Assembly: GCA_018268455.1 (NCBI GenBank)
Contig: JAFDWM010000001.1
Span: forward strand, 36,393-100,392
Source: Actinomycetota bacterium
GTDB taxonomy: Bacteria; Actinomycetota; Actinomycetes; Actinomycetales; Microbacteriaceae
Direction: 5' to 3'
Length of the DNA stretch: 64,000 bases
Below, one piece after another: positions 14,224 to 21,497 of the stretch; within the stretch, counting starts at the first letter, position 1; each line of letters starts with the position of its first letter. Under the pieces are notes generated by a model. It made no database searches and had not been told where the DNA came from. It was given only the letters and a program-made list of their open reading frames with translations. Made by a program: the position numbers and the translations under genes.

Positions 14224-16880
14224 CCCGCCGCCCGGGCTCCATCGCCGTCATCATGCGCACCGTGCTGACGGCGCCGTCGCTGTCCGTCATCCTCGTGCTC
14301 GCGATCGCCGCGCTCACCGGGATCGCCGGGCTCGTGCCAGGCCTGATCGACGAGGCACGCACGGCCACACTCCGGCATCAGATCGATCAGGTCCCGGCCG
14401 TGGGGCGTCCGCTCACCGCGTCACAGCCGTTCATCGTGGGTGCCACGAACCCCGCCGGCCCGAAGAGCGACGTGTGGTCCGGTCCGCTCGCAGCAGGTGC
14501 GGCGGCGCGCGCCGCACAGCCGGAGCCGCTGCGCGGTGTGCTCGGAGAGACGCGGGTGGTCGGATTCTGGGGCGGGTCGGCACTGGTCGCCGATCGCAGG
14601 GTGCCGCTGAACTTCGTGCAGCTCGTGATGGATCCGGGGCTCGAGCGCCGCAGCACACTCGTGCAGGGCCGCCACCCCAAGGTCACGGATCCGGCGCAGG
14701 GCGTCGAGGTCGTCGTCTCAGCGAAGGCGGCGACCAAGCTGGACTGGAAGGTCGGCGAGGTGCGCACGCGCGGCGGGTTGTCGGTGACCCTCGTCGGCAC
14801 CGTGGCGCCGAACGGCGCCGACGACCTCGACTGGGACATGCTCGTCGGATCCCGCACCCCGACGATCAGCTACTCCCCGATGGGGGACACCATCCTGCAG
14901 ACCATCGCGTTCCTGGCGCCGGACGAGGCGGCGCGGCTGACCGGCGTGATGACCGAGACCACCACGTTCTCCTGGATCCCCATCGACACGGCATCCATCG
15001 ACGCCCGCAATGCCGCGGCCGTGAGCGCGCAGCTGCGGCTGTTCATCGCGAACCCGGTGCGCCTCGGCGGCGCCGGAGACCCTTACGACCGGGGATTGAT
15101 CTATCGCACCCCTGTCGCGGACGCGATCGACGGCGGGATCGCCCGCGGCGATGCGCTCACGGCGGTCGTCGCGGTCGCCGCCGTCGGTCCGATCGCCGTC
15201 GCGGCGGTGCTCCTCGCGCTCGCCGGCCGCCAGCTCGCCCGACGCCGGCTTCGTGCGGCGAGCCTGGCTCGCGCGCGGGGAGCGTCGCTGTGGCAGCTGA
15301 TCGCCGTGCTCGGCGGCGAGACGCTCGGACTCGGGCTCATCGGGGTCGCGATCGGCGTCACGATCGATGCGGTGCTGTCGCCGCGGCCGGTCGACGCGGT
15401 GACCTGGCTTGTCGCCCTTCTGCTCGTCGCCGTCCCCGTCTGCGCGGTGTTGCTGGCGGTGCTGGCCGATCTGCGCGAGCGCGGGCGGAGAGGCACCGCC
15501 GCGTCGACCGCGGGATCCTGGCGCCGCCTCTTGGTCGAGGCGGTCGTCGTGGGGGCCACGGTCGTGCTCGCCGTGATCCTGCTCACGCGCGGACAGGGCA
15601 TGCGCGTCGATCCGGTGCTGCTGGGCATGCCGTTGCTGATCGGGGCGTCCGGCACCGTGATCGTGCTGCGGCTGCTTCCGCTGCTGCTGGACGCGCTGCT
15701 CGGTGCCGCGGCGCGCCGACGCGGGCTCATCGCGCTGCTCGGGCCTGCCCGCACGCTCCGCGATGCCGGCCTGCGCACCGCTCCGGCGCTGGCGGCGGTG
15801 ATCGGCATCGCTGCCACGGTCTTCGCCGTGTCGTTCTCGGCGACGGTCACCGACAGCATCGCCCGCACAGCGCGTGACATGACGGGCGCGGATATCGCCG
15901 TCTCGGCGCCGTACTTCGAGGACGCCCAGGTCGAGGCTGCCCGGAAGGTCCCCGGTGTGGCGGCGCTCGCGAGCCTCGACGCCGACGAGATCGGCGAGGC
16001 GTCATCGTCCCAGGCGAAGGGCAGGGTGCGCATCTACGCGGTGGATCGTGCTGCGTTCGCGCGCGTGCAGCACGGGTCCGCCGGCGCGCTGCCGATGCCG
16101 TCGTCGCTCACGGAGACGTCCGGCGCGGCAATCCCTGTCGTCGCGAGTGAGGCACTGCTCGGCCAGTTCGGCGACCGGCTGAGCGTCAACGGGCACGAGA
16201 TCGACGTCGTCGCCCGCACCGCCCAGCAGGCGCCGTTCGGCAAGGCCGAGAAGTGGGTGATCGTCGATCGCGCGAACATCGGTCGGATCGGCGTCACCAC
16301 GGCATCGACGACGCGACTCTTCGTCGCTGTCGCGCCGGGGCACGACCAGAAGAGCGTGGCGAAGGCGCTGACCGATCGGCTCGGCGCGACCGCGACCGTG
16401 ACGACCACAGCGGGTGCTGTCGCCGCGGTGGCGACGGATCCCGCATCGGCGGCGCTGCGCATCGCGCTGCTGGTGGCGACCGCGGTCGTGGCGGTGATGC
16501 TCGCCTTGGCGATCCTGCAGACCCTGCTGCTCGGATCCGAGGCGCGCTCCCGTCTGCTGGCGCTGCTGCGCACGGTCGGCTATCCGCGTCGGCGCGAGCT
16601 GCCGCTGGTGGGCTGGGAGGTGGGGCCCGCCCTGCTGGTCGCGCTGCCGATCGGCATCGCCTCGGGGCTCGGCATGTCGTGGCTGGTGATCGGCGCGCTG
16701 GATCTGCGGGCGTTCACCGGCGGGCAGGAGGCGCCGGTGCTGAGCGTGCCGGTGGCGGCGATCGCGGTGACAGTGCTCGCCTTCCTCTCGGTCACCGTGG
16801 TCGCGGTGCTGGTGGCGACGGCCACCGCGATGCGGCTGCGCAGCGCCGAGGCGATCCGGATCGCGGACGACGAGGACTGA
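14220..16880 (+). CDS. FtsX-like ABC transporter permease (second of pair)
   Basis: An 886-residue paralogue of the preceding permease. It has an N-terminal anchor (SVILVLAIAALTGIAGLV), two large extracytoplasmic domains and about ten hydrophobic segments, with the RRRLRAASLARARGASLWQL motif near residue 350 and SRLLALLRTVGYPRRRELPLVG near 780. It starts inside the stop of the upstream gene (ATGA at 14220), showing translational coupling. The two permeases probably form a heterodimer served by the two ATPases that follow. Systems of this shape export lipids, lipoproteins, peptides or drugs. No substrate-specific partner is visible. Confidence 0.84.
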   Translation: MTRRPGSIAVIMRTVLTAPSLSVILVLAIAALTGIAGLVPGLIDEARTATLRHQIDQVPAVGRPLTASQPFIVGATNPAGPKSDVWSGPLAAGAAARAAQPEPLRGVLGETRVVGFWGGSALVADRRVPLNFVQLVMDPGLERRSTLVQGRHPKVTDPAQGVEVVVSAKAATKLDWKVGEVRTRGGLSVTLVGTVAPNGADDLDWDMLVGSRTPTISYSPMGDTILQTIAFLAPDEAARLTGVMTETTTFSWIPIDTASIDARNAAAVSAQLRLFIANPVRLGGAGDPYDRGLIYRTPVADAIDGGIARGDALTAVVAVAAVGPIAVAAVLLALAGRQLARRRLRAASLARARGASLWQLIAVLGGETLGLGLIGVAIGVTIDAVLSPRPVDAVTWLVALLLVAVPVCAVLLAVLADLRERGRRGTAASTAGSWRRLLVEAVVVGATVVLAVILLTRGQGMRVDPVLLGMPLLIGASGTVIVLRLLPLLLDALLGAAARRRGLIALLGPARTLRDAGLRTAPALAAVIGIAATVFAVSFSATVTDSIARTARDMTGADIAVSAPYFEDAQVEAARKVPGVAALASLDADEIGEASSSQAKGRVRIYAVDRAAFARVQHGSAGALPMPSSLTETSGAAIPVVASEALLGQFGDRLSVNGHEIDVVARTAQQAPFGKAEKWVIVDRANIGRIGVTTASTTRLFVAVAPGHDQKSVAKALTDRLGATATVTTTAGAVAAVATDPASAALRIALLVATAVVAVMLALAILQTLLLGSEARSRLLALLRTVGYPRRRELPLVGWEVGPALLVALPIGIASGLGMSWLVIGALDLRAFTGGQEAPVLSVPVAAIAVTVLAFLSVTVVAVLVATATAMRLRSAEAIRIADDED

Positions 16881-16914
16881 GAATGCGGATGACGACAGCA
16901 GAGGAGACGGCCCG

Positions 16915-17838
16915 ATGACAGTTCCGATCGAGACCGATATCGCCTGCGAGGGCCTGGTGCGGATCTTCACCGCCAAGGGCATCGAGGTGCAGGCGCTGCA
17001 GGGACTGGATCTGCGCGTGCAGACGGGCGAGATGGTCGCGCTGGTGGGCGCCTCCGGATCCGGCAAGTCGACGCTGCTCGGGATCCTCGCCGGCCTCGAT
17101 GCGCCCACGGCCGGCAGCGCCAGGGTCGCCGGCCACGACCTGGTCACCATGCGCAGCGCCGAGCGGCTGCGCTACCGCCGCAGCAGCGTGGGATTCGTGT
17201 GGCAGCAGTCGGGGCGCAATCTGCTGCCGTACCTGACCGCACGGGAGAACGTCGCGCTCGCGCACGGCGTCGCCCGCGTGATCCCGCGGGGGGAGCGCGC
17301 AGCCAGGGCCCAGGAGCTGCTGGAGCTGCTGGAGGTGGCCGATGTGGCTCAGCAGCGGCCCGCGCAGCTGAGCGGCGGGCAGAAACAGCGCGTCGCGATC
17401 GCCGTCGCCCTGGCGAACCGGCCCAGAGTGCTGCTCGCCGACGAGCCCACGGGCGAGCTCGACGAACGCACGAGCGCCGATGTGCTCGCCGCGATGCAGG
17501 CGGTCAACACCGAGCACGGCGTGACGACGCTCATCGTCACGCACGATGCGACGGTCTCCGAGCATGTCGACCGCACGGTCCGGATCCGCGACGGGCGCAC
17601 CTCGACCGAGACGCTGCGCAGCACGCACACCGACGACGAGGGCCGCGAGGTGCGCATCGCGCAGGAGTACGCGGTGCTCGACCGCGCCGGGCGCATGCAG
17701 CTGCCCGGAGAGTTCGTGACCGCGCTCGAGCTGCGCGACCGGGTGCGGCTCACGCTCGAAGCCGACCATGTGCGGGTGGCGTCAGGCACGGCGGCCGCGT
17801 CGCCGTCGAAGGAGCTGGACGAAGGGGGAGAAGGATGA
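16915..17838 (+). CDS. ABC transporter ATPase with AbrB-like C-terminal extension
   Basis: A 307-residue MacB/LolD-type ATPase: Walker A GASGSGKST (45-53), Q-loop FVWQQSG, signature LSGGQKQR (~150), Walker B VLLADEPTGELDE and switch His in THDAT. The family normally stops after ~230 residues. Here there is a 70-residue extension in which YAVLDRAGRMQLPGEF and the following ~20 residues read like a swapped-hairpin AbrB/SpoVT domain. It follows the second permease by 34 nt and overlaps the next ATPase gene by ATGA (17835-17838). It supplies ATP hydrolysis for the two FtsX-like permeases. The extension could mediate dimerisation or DNA contact, but this is speculative. Confidence 0.87.
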   Translation: MTVPIETDIACEGLVRIFTAKGIEVQALQGLDLRVQTGEMVALVGASGSGKSTLLGILAGLDAPTAGSARVAGHDLVTMRSAERLRYRRSSVGFVWQQSGRNLLPYLTARENVALAHGVARVIPRGERAARAQELLELLEVADVAQQRPAQLSGGQKQRVAIAVALANRPRVLLADEPTGELDERTSADVLAAMQAVNTEHGVTTLIVTHDATVSEHVDRTVRIRDGRTSTETLRSTHTDDEGREVRIAQEYAVLDRAGRMQLPGEFVTALELRDRVRLTLEADHVRVASGTAAASPSKELDEGGEG

Positions 17839-18539
17839 GCGTCGTGCTGCGTGCAGAGGGCGTCACCCGGGTGTTCCCGGCCCCGGGCGGCGACGTCACG
17901 GCCGTGCGCGAGGTCGACCTCGCCGTCTCCGCCGGGGAGCTGGTGGTGATCACGGGCCGCTCCGGGTCCGGCAAGACCACGCTGCTGACGATGCTGGGCG
18001 GCCTGGATCGCCCGACATCCGGGCGGGTGCTCCTCGACGACCGGGACCTTGCGGCCGGAGATGCGAGCCATGTGCTGGGGGAACGGATCGCGTCGATCTT
18101 CCAGACCTCGGGGCTCCTGCCCGTCCTGTCGGCGAGCGAGAACGTGGAGGTGCCGCTGCGGATCCGCCGCACCCCGGTCGCCGAACGGGAGCAGCGCGTC
18201 ACCCGGGCACTGGAAGCGGTGGGACTCGCCGATCACGCGCGGCAGCGGCCGGCGGAGCTGTCGGGCGGGCAGCAGCAGCGGGTCGGCATCGCCAGGGCGC
18301 TCGTGATGGATCCGGCCGTGCTCATCGCCGACGAGCCGACCGCGCAGCTTGACAGCGAGACCGGTGCCCAGATCATGGACCTCATCGCCGGGCTCGTGCA
18401 CACCCGCGGCACGGCGGCCATCGTCGCGACGCACGACGCGGCGATGCTGACCCGTGCGGATCGCGTGCTCGATCTGCACGACGGCGTGCTGCACGAGCTG
18501 GGGCCGCGCGCCCGCGCCGCGAAGACCGGAACGCACTGA
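17835..18539 (+). CDS. ABC transporter ATPase (second)
   Basis: A 234-residue ATPase of the MacB/LolD class: Walker A GRSGSGKTT (41-49), signature LSGGQQQR, Walker B VLIADEPTAQLD, switch His in THDAA. It starts within the stop codon of the preceding ATPase gene and is last in the four-gene exporter operon. It is shorter than its neighbour and lacks the C-terminal extension, so the two ATPases are probably non-equivalent partners of a heterodimeric motor. The operon ends ahead of a long inverted repeat. Confidence 0.9.
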   Translation: MSVVLRAEGVTRVFPAPGGDVTAVREVDLAVSAGELVVITGRSGSGKTTLLTMLGGLDRPTSGRVLLDDRDLAAGDASHVLGERIASIFQTSGLLPVLSASENVEVPLRIRRTPVAEREQRVTRALEAVGLADHARQRPAELSGGQQQRVGIARALVMDPAVLIADEPTAQLDSETGAQIMDLIAGLVHTRGTAAIVATHDAAMLTRADRVLDLHDGVLHELGPRARAAKTGTH

Positions 18540-18560
18540 CGTCGCTGCCCCATCCTGACG

Positions 18561-18629
18561 GCGAGACTGCATCTGGGTAACGAGACTGCAGTTCTGTCGC
18601 GCAGTCTCGCTACCCAGATGCAGTCTCGC
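18561..18629. repeat. Long palindrome, 29-bp arms, with nested direct repeats
   Basis: Left arm 18561-18589 and right arm 18601-18629 are inverted complements with one mismatch in 29, separated by an 11-base loop. The left arm itself contains CGAGACTGCA twice (18562-18571 and 18581-18590), so the unit has internal symmetry as well. It sits between the ABC operon and the ArsR-type gene. It could act as a terminator for the operon although no T-run follows, or be a dispersed palindromic element of the REP type. Confidence 0.8.
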
Positions 18630-18640
18630 GGATCCGGGTT

Positions 18641-18685
18641 GTGCATGGAAGTGGTGCATAATACTTGTGCATAGAAAGTGTGCAT
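18641..18685 (+). promoter_or_regulatory. Operator array: four GTGCAT repeats at 13-bp period
   Basis: GTGCAT occurs at 18641, 18654, 18667 and 18680, exactly 13 bp apart each time. The third copy overlaps a TTGTGC -35 candidate (18665-18670). A 17-bp spacer separates that from GATTCT (18688-18693), which is six bases before the ATG of the ArsR-type gene. The array is therefore placed to control that promoter, most likely by the gene's own product. Confidence 0.7.
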
Positions 18686-18699
18686 GCGATTCTGGGGGC

Positions 18700-19287
18700 A
18701 TGGACACTCCGGAACGCCCCCTCGGCATGCGCCTCGACGAACGGGCCGTGCGCGTGCTCGCCCACCCGCTGCGCTCCCGTCTGCTCGGCGAGCTGCGGGT
18801 GCACGGTCCCGCGACCGCGACGCAGCTGGCCGCGGCGCTGACGACGAACACCGGAGCGACGAGCTACCACCTCCGGGCGCTTGAGGAGGTCGGGCTCGTC
18901 ACCGACACCGGCGAGGGGGCCGGAAAACGGCGGATCTGGCGTGCGAGCACCGATTCCCACTCCTGGACCAACTCCGACTTCGCCGACGATGATGACGCGC
19001 AGGCAGCGTTGGGCTGGCTGCGCCGCGACTACGTGCGGCAGTTCGCTGCGCGGGCCGAGCGCTGGCTCGATGCCGAGGGCTCGTGGCCCGCGGCGTGGGT
19101 CGACCGGCTCGGGCTCGAGGACGTGCTGCTCACCGTGACGCCGGATCAACTGGCGCAGTTCCACGCCGAGTTCGAGGCGCTGGCCGAGAAGTACCGCCGC
19201 ATCGGAGAGGGCGACCGCGCGTCGCGACGCGTGCACGTGGTCATGCAGAGCATGCCGACCGACCTCGAGCCGCCGGCGGAGTCATGA
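18700..19287 (+). CDS. ArsR-family HTH transcriptional regulator
   Basis: A 195-residue protein with an N-terminal winged helix (RAVRVLAHPLRSRLLGELRV, then TATQLAAALTTNTGATSYHL as recognition region) and a C-terminal helical half of unknown role. No metal-binding Cys cluster is visible, so this is not a classic metal sensor. It belongs with the ArsR/DUF-type regulators often paired with MFS exporters. ATG 18700 is fixed by GATTCT-6-ATG spacing (probable leaderless start). The stop overlaps the MFS gene by ATGA, so regulator and transporter form one operon, probably autoregulated through the GTGCAT array just upstream. Confidence 0.87.
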   Translation: MDTPERPLGMRLDERAVRVLAHPLRSRLLGELRVHGPATATQLAAALTTNTGATSYHLRALEEVGLVTDTGEGAGKRRIWRASTDSHSWTNSDFADDDDAQAALGWLRRDYVRQFAARAERWLDAEGSWPAAWVDRLGLEDVLLTVTPDQLAQFHAEFEALAEKYRRIGEGDRASRRVHVVMQSMPTDLEPPAES

Positions 19288-20579
19288 CCGGCGGCGGGGC
19301 CGGCACGGGGGCCGGGATCGCGATCGCGGCGGCGCAGCGTCGGCTCCTCCTGCTCTCGGCACTGCGCTGGCTCCCGGTCGGGGTCATGCTGGGCGTCACC
19401 GTGCTGCTGCCGCTCGAGCGCGGCCTGACGATCGCGGAGATCGGCTCCATCCTCGCGATCCAGGGCTTCGTGGCGCTCGCCCTCGAGCTGCCCACGGGTG
19501 CGCTGTCCGACACGCTCGGGCGCCGTCCCGTGCTGGCGGCGTCCGGCGTGCTTGCGATCGTCGCGAGCACGCTGTTCCTGCTGGCCGACACCTTCTGGAT
19601 GTTCGCCGTTTCCCTGCTGCTGCAGGGGGTGTTCCGCGTGCTCGATTCCGGGTCGCTCGAGGCATGGTTCGTGGATGCCGTGCACGAGCAGCGGCCCGGC
19701 GCCGAGGTCGCCGCGCCGCTGGGCCGGGCCGGCACGGCGCTGGGCGTCGCGATCGCCGCCGGTGCGCTGTGCGGCGGACTGCTGGTCGCGTGGCACCCGG
19801 TGCCGGCGTTCTCGGCACTGGTGCTGCCGCTGCTCGCGGCGATCGCGCTGTATGCGGTCTACACGCTCCTCGTCCTCGTGCTCGTGCACGATCCGCGAGG
19901 CGTCGGCGCCCCGCGTCTGCGTCCCGCCGCGATCATGATCGCCGCGGTCAGGGAGACGCCACGCACGGTCGTCGCCGGCGTGCGGCGCATGGTGCGCTCA
20001 CGGGTGCTCGCCGGCCTCGTGCTCGTCGAGGTGTTCTGGTCGATCGCGATGATCGGGTTCGAGACGCTGACCCCGCTCCAGCTGGAGGGCATCCTCGGCG
20101 GCGAGCAGGCCGCGGCCGCCGTCTTCGGACCGGCGTCCGCGGCGGCATGGGGACTGTTCGCGCTCGGGTCACTGCTCGCCGGACGGCTCAGCGGCGTGAT
20201 CGGCGTGACCTGGACGGCCATCCTGAGCCGAGTTCTGAACGGCGCCTTCGTCGTGCTGATGGGCATGTCCTCGGGGGTGGTCGGCCTGCTCATCGGATAT
20301 GGCCTCACTTACTTCGCGCACGGATCCGCTGGTCCCATGCATGCCGCGCTGCTGCATCGTGAGGCGGACAGTTCGACTCGCGCGACGATCCTCTCGCTGA
20401 ATTCGATGGTTTCCGGCGGCGCCTACAGCATCGGGCTGCTCGTGCTCACGGCCTTCGCGGGGGCGACCTCGGCGGCCACCGCGACCGTCGCCGCCGGTGC
20501 GTTCAGCATCGTCGGGGCGCTCTGCTATCTGCCGGCGCTGCGCCAGGAGCGCAGAGCCAGGCCGGCGATGGCGCCGTGA
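19284..20579 (+). CDS. MFS transporter
   Basis: A 431-residue major facilitator with about 12 membrane segments. The loop 2-3 signature reads LPTGALSDTLGRRPVL (family GxxxDxxGRR), and a central cytoplasmic loop around RETPRTVVAGVRRMVRS separates two six-helix halves. It is translationally coupled to the ArsR-type regulator by an ATGA overlap. Regulator-exporter pairs of this sort usually remove a toxic compound that the regulator senses; the compound cannot be read from sequence. Confidence 0.88.
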   Translation: MTGGGAGTGAGIAIAAAQRRLLLLSALRWLPVGVMLGVTVLLPLERGLTIAEIGSILAIQGFVALALELPTGALSDTLGRRPVLAASGVLAIVASTLFLLADTFWMFAVSLLLQGVFRVLDSGSLEAWFVDAVHEQRPGAEVAAPLGRAGTALGVAIAAGALCGGLLVAWHPVPAFSALVLPLLAAIALYAVYTLLVLVLVHDPRGVGAPRLRPAAIMIAAVRETPRTVVAGVRRMVRSRVLAGLVLVEVFWSIAMIGFETLTPLQLEGILGGEQAAAAVFGPASAAAWGLFALGSLLAGRLSGVIGVTWTAILSRVLNGAFVVLMGMSSGVVGLLIGYGLTYFAHGSAGPMHAALLHREADSSTRATILSLNSMVSGGAYSIGLLVLTAFAGATSAATATVAAGAFSIVGALCYLPALRQERRARPAMAP

Positions 20580-20627
20580 TCGCAGGATCCGGCCGAAGTC
20601 GTCCAGCCCAGGCCGACCGGGCGCTGT

Positions 20628-20633
20628 TAGCGT
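20628..20633 (+). promoter_or_regulatory. -10 box TAGCGT, leaderless start
   Basis: TAGCGT lies exactly six bases before ATG 20640 of the SDR gene, placing +1 at the A of ATG. No Shine-Dalgarno sequence fits in the gap. Confidence 0.6.
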
Positions 20634-20639
20634 GAGCGC

Positions 20640-21494
20640 ATGACACAATCCTCCCGGGCTGGAGACGTCGCCCTGGTGACCGGTACGTCGTCGGGCATGG
20701 GCATGCATGCAGCGGTGGAACTCGCGCGAGCGGGACTGCGCGTGATCGCCACGATGCGCGACACCGCGCGCTCCGGGCGGCTGCGGGAGGCGGCCGGGGC
20801 TGCCGGGGTCGAACTGGACGTGCGCGCCCTCGATGTCACCGATCACACGGCCGCGGCACAGCTCGTCGATGAGATCTCGGCCGAGCTCGGTCGCATCGAC
20901 GTGCTCGTGAACAATGCGGGTCAGGGCGCGGTCGGCACCGCTGAGCAGCTGTCGATGGACCAGATCCGCGCGCAGCTCGAGGTCAACTATCTGGCACCGG
21001 TGCATCTGACCAAGCTCGTCCTGCCCGGCATGCGCGAGCGTGGGCGCGGCACCATCGTCACGGTGAGCAGCGTCGGCGGCACCGTCGGACAGCCGTTCGC
21101 CGACGCGTACTGCGGCGCGAAATTCGCGGTCGAGGGCTTCATGCAGTCGCTCGCCGCGGTGGCCGAGCCCTTCGGCGTGCACGTGCGCGTGATCGAACCC
21201 GCCGCCGTCGCGAGCGATTTCGTGCAGAACGCCGTCCGACCGACCGCCACGGACGTGTACGCAGATCTGCTGCGGGCGTACGTCGCGCGTACCACGGGTG
21301 CATTCGCGAACGCGCAGTCGGCGGCAGATGCCGGCATGGCGATCGCCGCTGCCGCGCTCTCCGACGAGCCCCGCTTCCGATGGCAGAGCTCGGAGGCCGC
21401 CGTCGCCTTCGTCGGAGTGTCGCTCGCCGACGTGGACGGATCCCGGGTGCGTGCGTTCACCGCGCCGTGGATCGCCGCCGAGCGGCCGGCCTGA
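20640..21494 (+). CDS. Short-chain dehydrogenase/reductase
   Basis: A 284-residue classical SDR with NAD(P)-binding TGTSSGMG (residues 14-21), the NNAGQG motif, a catalytic Ser in VSSVGG, and the YxxxK motif as YCGAK. The basic residue after the second strand (MRD) suggests either cofactor is possible. The C-terminal ~90 residues are variable and give no substrate clue; the loop resembles the adhesin/ketoreductase-like SDRs. It starts from its own leaderless promoter and is followed after 3 nt by the P-type ATPase gene, so the two are probably cotranscribed. Confidence 0.87.
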   Translation: MTQSSRAGDVALVTGTSSGMGMHAAVELARAGLRVIATMRDTARSGRLREAAGAAGVELDVRALDVTDHTAAAQLVDEISAELGRIDVLVNNAGQGAVGTAEQLSMDQIRAQLEVNYLAPVHLTKLVLPGMRERGRGTIVTVSSVGGTVGQPFADAYCGAKFAVEGFMQSLAAVAEPFGVHVRVIEPAAVASDFVQNAVRPTATDVYADLLRAYVARTTGAFANAQSAADAGMAIAAAALSDEPRFRWQSSEAAVAFVGVSLADVDGSRVRAFTAPWIAAERPA

Positions 21495-21497
21495 CGG

